From assembly GCA_021782675.1 (NCBI GenBank), contig JAJXUS010000195.1:1-5148 (forward strand): DNA of 5,148 bases, written 5' to 3'. Below, piece after piece: positions 1-4,779 of the stretch (positions within the stretch are counted from its first letter, which is position 1; each line of letters opens with the position of its first letter). Source of the DNA: Acidobacteriota bacterium (GTDB lineage Bacteria > Acidobacteriota > Terriglobia > Terriglobales > Acidobacteriaceae). The position numbers were made by a program, and so were the translations under genes. A model generated the notes under the pieces. That model saw only the letters and a program-made list of their open reading frames with translations, was not told the DNA's origin and did not search any database.

Positions 1-1
1 A

Positions 2-562
2 TGGCGCGGCGCGCGCGTCGTCGTTGTGGCGGCCCACAGCCCGCTCGTTCCGCAGTTTCAGAGATGGGTCGCCGTCGAGCACGTCGCCGCGCTCTGGCGC
101 GCCCTGGCGGGTATGGTGGAACCCTGCGGCTCGCTGGCCCTTGATCGGCTGCGCATTCTGTCGGGAGTTCCGGAAGTGGGCGCCGATATTGGCGGGCGCG
201 ATCTGCCGCAGGAGACCGGCCAGATGCGGGCGATCCACTTCAGCAAAGGCTGTTATCTGGGTCAGGAGATTGTCGAGCGTATCCGTTCGCGCGGCGCGGT
301 TCACCGCACGTTGAGTGGCTTCTGCCTGCAGCAGGCGTTGCCGGCTCCTGCTGCGATCGTGAGCGCGGACAAGCCGGTGGGAGAGATCACCAGCGTTGCA
401 TCGGTGGAACTGCCGGGCCGGCCGCAGCAGTGGATCGGGCTCGGCTATCTGCGGCGCGAGGCACTCGAAGCGGGTGCTCCGCTGGTGGCGGACGGTGCGC
501 CTGTGCGGGCGGTTCCGCTGCCGTTTCCTCTCGAACCCGACCTCTGTGCACCGCAAGGCTGA
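2..562 (+). CDS. ygfZ: tRNA-modifying/Fe-S cluster maintenance protein YgfZ, folate-binding (5' truncated by window edge)
   Basis: The reading frame is open to the left edge and ends at TGA 560-562, so only the last ~186 residues are present. Family members are usually around 300 residues or a little more, so roughly 120-140 N-terminal residues of the GcvT-like folate-binding fold are missing. A GTG at 26 is internal, not a start, because codons before it (WRGARVVVVAAHSP) continue the same protein. The diagnostic YgfZ motif KGCYLGQE is encoded at 245-268, preceded by LPQETGQ and followed by IVERIRSRG. This Cys-containing signature separates YgfZ from the glycine-cleavage T protein GcvT. After it comes a C-terminal beta-barrel-like domain. 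Known family role: a tetrahydrofolate-dependent cytosolic protein supporting Fe-S enzymes, including tRNA methylthiolation by MiaB. The next gene follows after 34 nt on the same strand, suggesting co-transcription. Family assignment is secure; the precise role in this organism is inferred. Confidence 0.93.
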   Translation, partial: WRGARVVVVAAHSPLVPQFQRWVAVEHVAALWRALAGMVEPCGSLALDRLRILSGVPEVGADIGGRDLPQETGQMRAIHFSKGCYLGQEIVERIRSRGAVHRTLSGFCLQQALPAPAAIVSADKPVGEITSVASVELPGRPQQWIGLGYLRREALEAGAPLVADGAPVRAVPLPFPLEPDLCAPQG

Positions 563-596
563 CATTTTTCCCAGCGACAAGAAAGTAGGACAGGCA

Positions 597-1208
597 ATGC
601 CGGAAAAAGAACCGCAGGTAACGTTTATCGATCGCCGCAAGATTTCGTCTGACGGGGAGATTCGGCCGGAAGCGGCCGAGATGCGCAAGGAAAGCGCCGC
701 AACAAACGCCGTACCGCCGCAGACACCACCGCCCGCATCCGCGCCGAAGCCGCCGGCCGTGGAAGCCGCTGCGCCGGCCGATGCCGCGACCGACGAGCAG
801 CCTGCCGGTCCCACGCGCGAAGAGACCGAGCAGTCGCACGCCGCCTATCGCGAGACGACGGACCAGATCGACAACATGCTGCGCGAAAAGTCTCCCGAGG
901 CTGCGCGCATGGGACCTGTGGGCTTTGAGCATCTGGTGCAGTCCATGTACATGACCGCCATGATGGCGCTGGGCGCAGGCACGCAGCCCGGCGAAAAACC
1001 GCGCATTGACCTGATGGGCGCGCGGCAGACCATCGACCTGCTGGCAGTCCTCGACGAAAAAACCAAGGGCAACCTGACGGCCGACGAGCAGCGGCTGCTG
1101 GAAAGTGCGCTGTTTGAACTGCGCATGACGTTTCTTGAGATCACCAATGCCATCGCCCGCCAGGCGGCCAATCCGCCGCAGGGTAAGCCGCAGCCGAAAC
1201 GTAGTTAG
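597..1208 (+). CDS. DUF1844 domain protein, function unknown
   Basis: A 203-residue protein. The ATG at 597 is chosen because AGGA (587-590) lies 6 nt upstream and the preceding in-frame sequence overlaps ygfZ. Residues 1-35 are charged (MPEKEPQVTFIDRRKISSDG). Residues 36-72 form a Pro/Ala-rich, probably disordered linker. Residues ~78-100 are polar and helical. Residues ~107-185 match the DUF1844 pattern: GFEHLVQSMYMTAMMALG, then ARQTIDLLAVLDEKTKGNLT and EQRLLESALFELRMTFLE. No signal peptide or clear membrane span is seen, although the MYMTAMMALG helix is hydrophobic. The domain is known from several phyla, including Acidobacteriota and deltaproteobacterial lineages, and has no established function. 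It sits between ygfZ and a PhnP-like hydrolase in an apparent operon, which is weak evidence for a housekeeping role. The protein ends in a basic tail, KPQPKRS. The family call is firm; I propose no function. Confidence 0.9.
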   Translation: MPEKEPQVTFIDRRKISSDGEIRPEAAEMRKESAATNAVPPQTPPPASAPKPPAVEAAAPADAATDEQPAGPTREETEQSHAAYRETTDQIDNMLREKSPEAARMGPVGFEHLVQSMYMTAMMALGAGTQPGEKPRIDLMGARQTIDLLAVLDEKTKGNLTADEQRLLESALFELRMTFLEITNAIARQAANPPQGKPQPKRS

Positions 1209-1224
1209 CCGGCCGTTCAGCCGG
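1209..1224 (+). other. Intercistronic GC-rich inverted repeat
   Basis: CCGGC (1209-1213) and GCCGG (1220-1224) are exact reverse complements around a 6-nt loop, directly after the DUF1844 stop codon. A G·U pair could extend the stem by one. No T tract follows, so it is unlikely to be an intrinsic terminator. It could stabilise the upstream mRNA end or attenuate slightly, or be chance in GC-rich DNA. Confidence 0.35.
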
Positions 1225-1248
1225 TCCCGGAAAGGAACATCGCAGCGC

Positions 1249-2031
1249 ATGCAAGCGGAACTCGTTGTCCTCGGCAGCGGCACCTCCATGGGCGTCCCCA
1301 CGCTGGGTTGCGAGTGCGCCGTCTGCCGCTCGACCGATGCCCGCGACAACCGGATGCGGCCTTCCATTGCGGTCCAGTTTGCGGGCGAGGGGTTGTCGCG
1401 CTGCGTCATCATCGACACCGGGCCGGACTTTCGCCAGCAGACGCTTCGCGAGCATATTGGCCGGATTGACGCCGTCCTCTACACCCACTCGCACGCCGAC
1501 CATATCCTCGGCCTCGACGATCTGCGCCCGCTGAGCTTCAAAAATCAGGAGAAGATTCCGCTGTATGCGGACGAGGAGACGCAGCGCGTTCTGCGGTCCG
1601 TTTTCGAATACACGTTTTCTGAAGCCAGCAAATATCCCCATAAGGCGCGCGTCGCCTTGCATCCGCTGCGCGAGCGGACGCATCTGTTCGGCGTGGACTT
1701 CCTGACCGTCCCGATCCTGCACGGCACGCTGCCGACGGCCGGTTTCCGCTTCGGCAATGCGGCCTATCTGACCGATATGAGCGACATTCCCGCCGCCAGC
1801 TTTGCGCTGCTTGAAGATCTCGACGTGCTGATCCTCGATGCGCTGCGCCGCACGCCGCACCCCAGCCACTCGAACCTCGAAAGCTCCATTCGATTTGTCG
1901 AGAAGATTCGCCCGCGCCGCGCCTGGTTTACCCATCTTTCGCACGACCTTGGCCATGAGGAGACGGAGCGGGAGCTGCCACCGCATATTCGCCTCGCCTA
2001 TGATGGCCAGCGGATTCTGATCCAACTCTAG
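1249..2031 (+). CDS. MBL-fold metallo-hydrolase, PhnP-like
   Basis: A 260-residue cytosolic hydrolase of the metallo-beta-lactamase superfamily. The ATG at 1249 begins the conserved first strand (MQAELVVLGSGTSMGVP). The best Shine-Dalgarno (AAAGGA, ending at 1236) is 12 nt away, a rather long spacing. Visible motifs in order: GSGTSMGVP (residues 9-17); a Cys cluster C21, C23, C26 (GCECAVC), as in the PhnP subgroup where it helps bind a non-catalytic zinc; DTGPDFR (56-62); the metal signature H80-S-H82-A-D84-H85; H158 in ILHGT; D176 in LTDMSD; and H229 in FTHLSHD. These supply the expected ligands of a two-metal phosphodiesterase centre. E. coli PhnP acts on cyclic ribosyl phosphates in phosphonate breakdown, but no other phn gene is visible here, so I give no phn symbol and leave the substrate open. 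Tightly linked to ribF downstream (2-nt gap), implying translational coupling. Confidence 0.92.
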   Translation: MQAELVVLGSGTSMGVPTLGCECAVCRSTDARDNRMRPSIAVQFAGEGLSRCVIIDTGPDFRQQTLREHIGRIDAVLYTHSHADHILGLDDLRPLSFKNQEKIPLYADEETQRVLRSVFEYTFSEASKYPHKARVALHPLRERTHLFGVDFLTVPILHGTLPTAGFRFGNAAYLTDMSDIPAASFALLEDLDVLILDALRRTPHPSHSNLESSIRFVEKIRPRRAWFTHLSHDLGHEETERELPPHIRLAYDGQRILIQL

Positions 2032-2033
2032 TC

Positions 2034-2990
2034 ATGCAGATTTTTCGTTCGCTCGCCGACATTCCCGCGAATTTTGGACCCTCCGTCGTTACCATCGGCA
2101 ACTTCGATGGTGTGCATCGCGGGCACCAGGCGGTGATCGCCGACGTCATTGCCCGCGCCCGCATGCTGGGAGCGCGCGCCATCGCCGTCACGTTTGACCC
2201 GCATCCGGTGCGCGTTCTGCGGCCCCAGGTGCAATTCGGGCTGATTACGCCCATCCATCAAAAGCTGGAGCTGCTGTCGCAGACCGGTCTGGATGCGGTT
2301 CTGGTGCTGCCGTTCGACCGCGCGCTCTCCCAATGGACGGCGCGGGAGTTTGCCGCGCGCGTGCTGCGTGACGCGCTGGGTGCGCTGGAGGTGCAGGAGG
2401 GCGAGAACTTCCGCTTCGGCAATGGCGCAGAGGCGGGCGTCGATGATCTCGCCGCGCTGGGCAGTGAGTTCGGATTCACCGCCTGCGTGCATCGGCCAAC
2501 GTTACTTGGCGCCGCGCATATCTCCAGCAGCTCGGCACGCGCCGCCATCGCCGAGGGCGATATGGCACGGGCGCGGCATCTGCTCGGCCGGCCGTTTGCC
2601 ATCCAATCGACGCCCGGGCGCGGGCGCGGCTACGGTTCGCGATATACCGTGCCGACCATCAATCTTGCGCCCTATCCGGAGCTGATGCCGGCCAACGGCG
2701 TATATGTCACTTGCCTGCGGGTCGGGCCGGAGGATTTTCCTTCCGTAACCAACGTCGGATTTCGCCCGACGCTTGACAATCCATCGTTCGCAGTGGAGTC
2801 GCACATCCTCGACTTTCACCCGATCGCGCTTGAAGAGACCACGCCCCTGGTGCTGACGTTTTTGTTCCGGCTGCGCGGGGAACAGAAGTGGCCGTCGCCC
2901 GAGGCGCTGCGCGCGCAGATTGGCCGGGACGTCGCCCGTGCCCGTCGATACTTTGCGCGCATGCCGGTCGCGGCCAGAAGCAAAGGATGA
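2034..2990 (+). CDS. ribF: Bifunctional riboflavin kinase / FMN adenylyltransferase (FAD synthetase)
   Basis: A 318-residue protein, typical for bacterial RibF, making FMN from riboflavin and then FAD from FMN and ATP in the cytosol. The ATG at 2034 lies 2 nt after the previous stop; no strong Shine-Dalgarno is visible, so re-initiation by ribosomes finishing the MBL gene is likely. The N-terminal nucleotidyltransferase domain (~1-185) shows VVTIGNFDGVHRGH (18-31), VTFDPHP (52-58), ENFRFG (124-129) and ISSSSAR (163-169, in place of the usual ISSTRIR). The C-terminal flavokinase domain (~186-310) shows LLGRPF, PTIN (207-210), NGVYV (221-225), VGFRPT (241-246) and the expected catalytic Glu E255 in VESHILDF. 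The kinase loop is divergent: GYGSRYTVPTIN stands where most RibF have RGRxLGFPTAN. The PTxN core that contacts ATP/Mg is kept. Last gene of its apparent operon; a 192-nt non-coding stretch follows. Confidence 0.96.
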   Translation: MQIFRSLADIPANFGPSVVTIGNFDGVHRGHQAVIADVIARARMLGARAIAVTFDPHPVRVLRPQVQFGLITPIHQKLELLSQTGLDAVLVLPFDRALSQWTAREFAARVLRDALGALEVQEGENFRFGNGAEAGVDDLAALGSEFGFTACVHRPTLLGAAHISSSSARAAIAEGDMARARHLLGRPFAIQSTPGRGRGYGSRYTVPTINLAPYPELMPANGVYVTCLRVGPEDFPSVTNVGFRPTLDNPSFAVESHILDFHPIALEETTPLVLTFLFRLRGEQKWPSPEALRAQIGRDVARARRYFARMPVAARSKG

Positions 2991-3071
2991 CCCTGAAGCA
3001 CGAAAGGAAGCGTGGAAGCCCGGCGAGGCCGTGCGCCGTGCACGTTGGCACACTTTGGTAACAGCCCCATG

Positions 3072-3100
3072 GGAACTTTCCCGCCAGCCCGGTTGTCTAA
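3072..3100 (+). promoter_or_regulatory. RpoE-type ECF promoter for the sigma/anti-sigma operon
   Basis: A -35 element GGAACTT (3072-3078) and a -10 element GTCTAA (3095-3100) are separated by 16 nt. This matches the E. coli sigma-E consensus (GAACTT, ~16-17 nt, TCTRA) essentially perfectly. Transcription would start near 3106-3108, leaving a leader of ~76 nt before the sigma gene. The -35 lies within imperfect symmetry (GGGAA-CT-TTCCC, 3071-3082) and abuts the palindrome CCCATGGG (3066-3073). Because the gene downstream encodes an RpoE-like sigma factor, autoregulation is the natural inference. The rest of the 192-nt gap (2991-3182) shows no terminator with a T tract. Confidence 0.75.
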
Positions 3101-3144
3101 CGGGGTGTGTCTGGAGTTTTGAGGGAGAAGTGGGGCAAAGTTGA

Positions 3145-3158
3145 GTCGGCCGCCCGAC
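3145..3158 (+). other. Small inverted repeat in the ECF sigma leader
   Basis: GTCGG (3145-3149) and CCGAC (3154-3158) form a 5-bp stem with a 4-nt loop (CCGC). It sits 13 nt upstream of the Shine-Dalgarno of the sigma gene, inside the predicted transcript leader. It does not cover the ribosome site. It may be a minor RNA structure or chance. Confidence 0.3.
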
Positions 3159-3171
3159 CCTGATAGTGTTT

Positions 3172-3178
3172 GAGGTGA
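3172..3178 (+). promoter_or_regulatory. Strong ribosome-binding site of the ECF sigma gene
   Basis: GAGGTGA is an unusually complete complement to the 16S rRNA 3' end. Its GAGG core ends 7 nt before the ATG at 3183. This fixes the start codon despite a ~30-residue N-terminal stretch ahead of sigma region 2, and suggests efficient translation once the gene is transcribed. Confidence 0.75.
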
Positions 3179-3182
3179 CCGC

Positions 3183-3908
3183 ATGTCCGCGGCATTCGCT
3201 GTGGGAAACCTGGCTGGAGTCCTGGGAGTTCGGGCCGAAGAGGCCACGTTGACGGCTGAGTTGAAAGCCGGCTCGGAGGAGGCGTTCGCGCTTCTGATTG
3301 CCCAGTACCACGCCCCGGTCTTCAACCTGATCGCCCGGGTTCTGAACGATCCCTCCGACGCCCCCGACATCACGCAGGACGTTTTCATCAAGGTTTTCCG
3401 CGGCATCCGTAGTTTTCACGGAGATTCCAGCCTGCGCACATGGATCTACCGCATCGCGCTGCGGGAGGCCTCCAACCAGCGGCGCTGGTGGTCGCGCCAT
3501 CGCGGGCGCGAAGTGACGATTGAGCCCACAAGCGATTCGCAGGAGGCGGACGCTCCGCTGTGCTTGAAAGATCGGCTGGTGGATGGCCACGAGTCACCGT
3601 TCGAGGCCGCGGCGACCCGGGAGATTCGCGCCAGGATCGACGCCGGACTGCGGGAGATTCCCGAACAGTTCCGCGCCGTGGTCGTGCTGCGCGATCTGGA
3701 AGGCCTTTCTTATGAAGAGATTGCAGAAGTTTTAGGGGCGCAGTTGGGCACCGTGAAGTCGCGGCTCGTCCGCGGCCGTGCCCTGCTGCGAGAGCGGTTG
3801 GCGGGCCTGCTCACCGAAGCCCGGTCGATGGGGTCTGCGGGCACTCACAGCGCCGTTCTGCATGCCGCAGCGCGCAAGCAGCCCTCGGGCTGGCAGGAGG
3901 CGGGATGA
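3183..3908 (+). CDS. rpoE: RpoE-like ECF-family RNA polymerase sigma factor
   Basis: A 241-residue sigma factor that would direct RNA polymerase to stress promoters. Region 2 spans ~34-100: AFALLIAQYHAPVFNLIARVL, then DITQDVFIKVFRGIRSFHG (62-80) and the promoter-melting/-10 helix SLRTWIYRIALREASNQRR (83-101). A ~48-residue acidic linker separates it from region 4 (~155-205): IPEQFRAVVVLRDLEGLSYEEIAEVLG, then the -35 recognition helix GTVKSRLVRGRALL (189-202). Region 4 closely resembles E. coli RpoE (RELDGLSYEEIA... GTVRSR), agreeing with the GGAACTT promoter upstream. At 241 residues it is longer than typical ECF factors (~190). The extra length is the N-terminal ~30 residues and a ~30-residue tail after region 4. 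Its TGA overlaps the anti-sigma ATG (ATGA, 3905-3908), so the two proteins are translationally coupled. The symbol rpoE reflects similarity and context; orthology to E. coli RpoE is not proven. Confidence 0.94.
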   Translation: MSAAFAVGNLAGVLGVRAEEATLTAELKAGSEEAFALLIAQYHAPVFNLIARVLNDPSDAPDITQDVFIKVFRGIRSFHGDSSLRTWIYRIALREASNQRRWWSRHRGREVTIEPTSDSQEADAPLCLKDRLVDGHESPFEAAATREIRARIDAGLREIPEQFRAVVVLRDLEGLSYEEIAEVLGAQLGTVKSRLVRGRALLRERLAGLLTEARSMGSAGTHSAVLHAAARKQPSGWQEAG

Positions 3909-4585
3909 ACGTCTGCACCGAAGTTCAAGCCAGATTCTCCGAATATCTTGACGGTGCTGTCTCCGGCTCCCAGATGCGCCGCATTGCCGGGCATCTGAGT
4001 GACTGCGGGCACTGCTCCGAGGAGTTCGCCCAGTGGACGACCATGCAGCGCCTGATGGCCAGCGTGGGGCCGGAGCGGCCTCCCTCAGATCTCGGCCTGC
4101 GCCTGCGGGTTGCCATCTCCCAGGAGCGGGCGCGCACGCCCCAGCGCCGTCTGCAGCAGATTCAGTTGTACTGGGAGAACTCGCTCGCTCCGGTTCTGAC
4201 CCGGGCTGCTGCCGGCATGGCCACGGCCATGCTTTTGCTGGGCACGCTGGGCTTTATGATCCAGACGGTGGCGGTTCCGCCCTCGGTGGCCGCGACGGAG
4301 GCGGTTGCCGAAGGCACCAGCACCCCCCAGTTTCTCTATCGGGTTGGCGGCCGGGACTCCGGCATCCATCTGGCCCATCCGCTGATGGTGGAGGCGGAGA
4401 TCAGCAAAGCGGGCCAGGTGTACTCCTACCGCATCGTTTCGGGTGAGGCAAGCCCCCGCGTCCGGCGGCAGCTGGACAACTTTCTGTTGATGAGTCACTT
4501 CACGCCGGCCCTGCTTTATGGAATCCCCGTGCCCAGTCGCGCCATCCTTTCTTTTACAGGGCCGCAGCGGCACTCCCGGGGATAA
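3905..4585 (+). CDS. Membrane anti-sigma factor: zinc-finger (ZAS) domain plus TonB-C-like periplasmic domain
   Basis: A 226-residue partner of the preceding sigma factor. The ATG overlaps the sigma stop codon and has AGGAGG (3895-3900) 4 nt upstream. Residues 1-50 form a zinc-binding anti-sigma domain: C4, then H30-x3-C34-x2-C37 (HLSDCGHC), the hallmark of ZAS proteins that clamp ECF sigma factors. A basic/polar stretch (~55-90) precedes one membrane helix at ~99-123 (AAAGMATAMLLLGTLGFMI), predicting N-in, C-out topology. A linker (~124-145) leads to a C-terminal domain at ~148-220. There HPLMVEAEISKAGQVYSYRIVSG, about 16 residues, and NFLLMSHFTPALLYGIPVPSRAILSF resemble the TonB C-terminal fold pattern (VxVxIxxxGxVxxxxVxxS...FxPAxxxGxPVxSxxxxxF). 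By analogy with RseA it should hold the sigma factor at the membrane until an envelope signal triggers release. The TonB-C resemblance is my reading of the pattern, not a computed hit. No anti-sigma symbol is justified. Confidence 0.88.
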   Translation: MNVCTEVQARFSEYLDGAVSGSQMRRIAGHLSDCGHCSEEFAQWTTMQRLMASVGPERPPSDLGLRLRVAISQERARTPQRRLQQIQLYWENSLAPVLTRAAAGMATAMLLLGTLGFMIQTVAVPPSVAATEAVAEGTSTPQFLYRVGGRDSGIHLAHPLMVEAEISKAGQVYSYRIVSGEASPRVRRQLDNFLLMSHFTPALLYGIPVPSRAILSFTGPQRHSRG

Positions 4586-4594
4586 TCCGCGGGG
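4574..4594 (+). terminator. Hairpin spanning the anti-sigma stop codon, possible weak terminator
   Basis: CCCG-G-GG (4575-4581) can pair with CC-G-CGGG (4587-4593) with a single G·G mismatch around an AUAAU loop that contains the UAA stop; U4574·G4594 may extend it. No T run follows (CACCCTTGCTG), so efficient intrinsic termination is doubtful and read-through into rpoD is possible. Confidence 0.3.
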
Positions 4595-4608
4595 CACCCT
4601 TGCTGCCG

Positions 4609-4637
4609 TTGAGTGGGCGGCGAATCAGTGGTATTCT
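4609..4637 (+). promoter_or_regulatory. Candidate housekeeping (sigma-70 type) promoter for rpoD
   Basis: TTGAGT (4609-4614) and TATTCT (4632-4637) are separated by the optimal 17 nt; each hexamer matches 4 of 6 consensus bases. This is the most AT-rich patch in the 194-nt gap. A second -10-like TATATT (4641-4646) lies just downstream but has no matching -35. Transcription would begin near 4644, giving rpoD a leader of ~135 nt. Confidence 0.45.
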
Positions 4638-4661
4638 CGTTATATTGCGGAAGTGTGCCTT

Positions 4662-4677
4662 GACGTCGAGAGACGTC
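4662..4677 (+). repeat. Duplicated GACGTC palindromes forming a GAGA-loop hairpin
   Basis: GACGTC (4662-4667), GAGA, GACGTC (4672-4677). Each hexamer is itself a palindrome and the two are exactly 10 bp apart. As RNA, this is a 6-bp stem capped by GAGA, a GNRA-class tetraloop. As DNA, it is a two-site operator-like array on one helical face. It lies downstream of the candidate sigma-70 promoter, so it would be in the rpoD leader. Confidence 0.55.
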
Positions 4678-4715
4678 TGTGAACCGGCCTGCCGTAGCGG
4701 CCACCCGCCGCACAA

Positions 4716-4745
4716 CGAACTTCAGCATTGCCCGCGAACACCTGA
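4716..4745 (+). promoter_or_regulatory. Possible second, ECF-type promoter ahead of rpoD
   Basis: CGAACTT (4716-4722) repeats the GAACTT core of the promoter upstream of the ECF sigma gene. After 17 nt comes ACCTGA (4740-4745), a partial match to the TCTRA -10 class. If active it would give a short leader of ~28 nt and place rpoD under the upstream ECF sigma factor. The -35 is good, the -10 is poor. Confidence 0.25.
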
Positions 4746-4767
4746 CGACCCGTTAACCACCCTGTGA

Positions 4768-4773
4768 GAGGGG
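4768..4773 (+). promoter_or_regulatory. Ribosome-binding site fixing the TTG start of rpoD
   Basis: GAGGGG lies 6 nt before TTG 4780. An in-frame TGA at 4765-4767 closes the frame just upstream. The next in-frame ATG is at 4915, which would delete the first 45 residues of conserved region 1.1. TTG is therefore the supported start. Confidence 0.7.
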
Positions 4774-4779
4774 CGCCTT

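Noticed and set aside
387..1418. Minus-strand reading frame (343 codons) opposite ygfZ, DUF1844 and the hydrolase start
   Set aside because: Crosses three sense genes, Arg/Gly-rich, no family resemblance; a shadow of sense codon bias.
1141..2025. Minus-strand reading frame (294 codons) opposite the MBL hydrolase
   Set aside because: Antisense to a protein with complete catalytic motifs and itself lacking any motif.
3031..3044. GTGC/GCAC and CGTGCACG symmetry after ribF as a terminator
   Set aside because: Stem is only 4 bp and no T tract follows; not a convincing terminator.
2920..3144. Plus-strand 74-codon frame over the ribF end and the intergenic gap
   Set aside because: Starts inside ribF in another frame, has no ribosome site, and runs through the strong ECF promoter.
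3141..3169. TTGAGT-N17-TAGTGT as a second promoter for the sigma gene
   Set aside because: The -10 is poor and transcription would start at or inside the Shine-Dalgarno, leaving no usable leader.
2502..3590. Long minus-strand reading frame (362 codons) across ribF end, the intergenic gap and the ECF sigma gene
   Set aside because: Low-complexity Arg/Pro/Ala-rich product with no recognisable motif, antisense to two well-identified genes; such frames are expected in GC-rich DNA.
4660..4688. TTGACG as a -35 element for rpoD
   Set aside because: No TATAAT-like hexamer occurs 16-18 nt downstream (sequence there is GC-rich).
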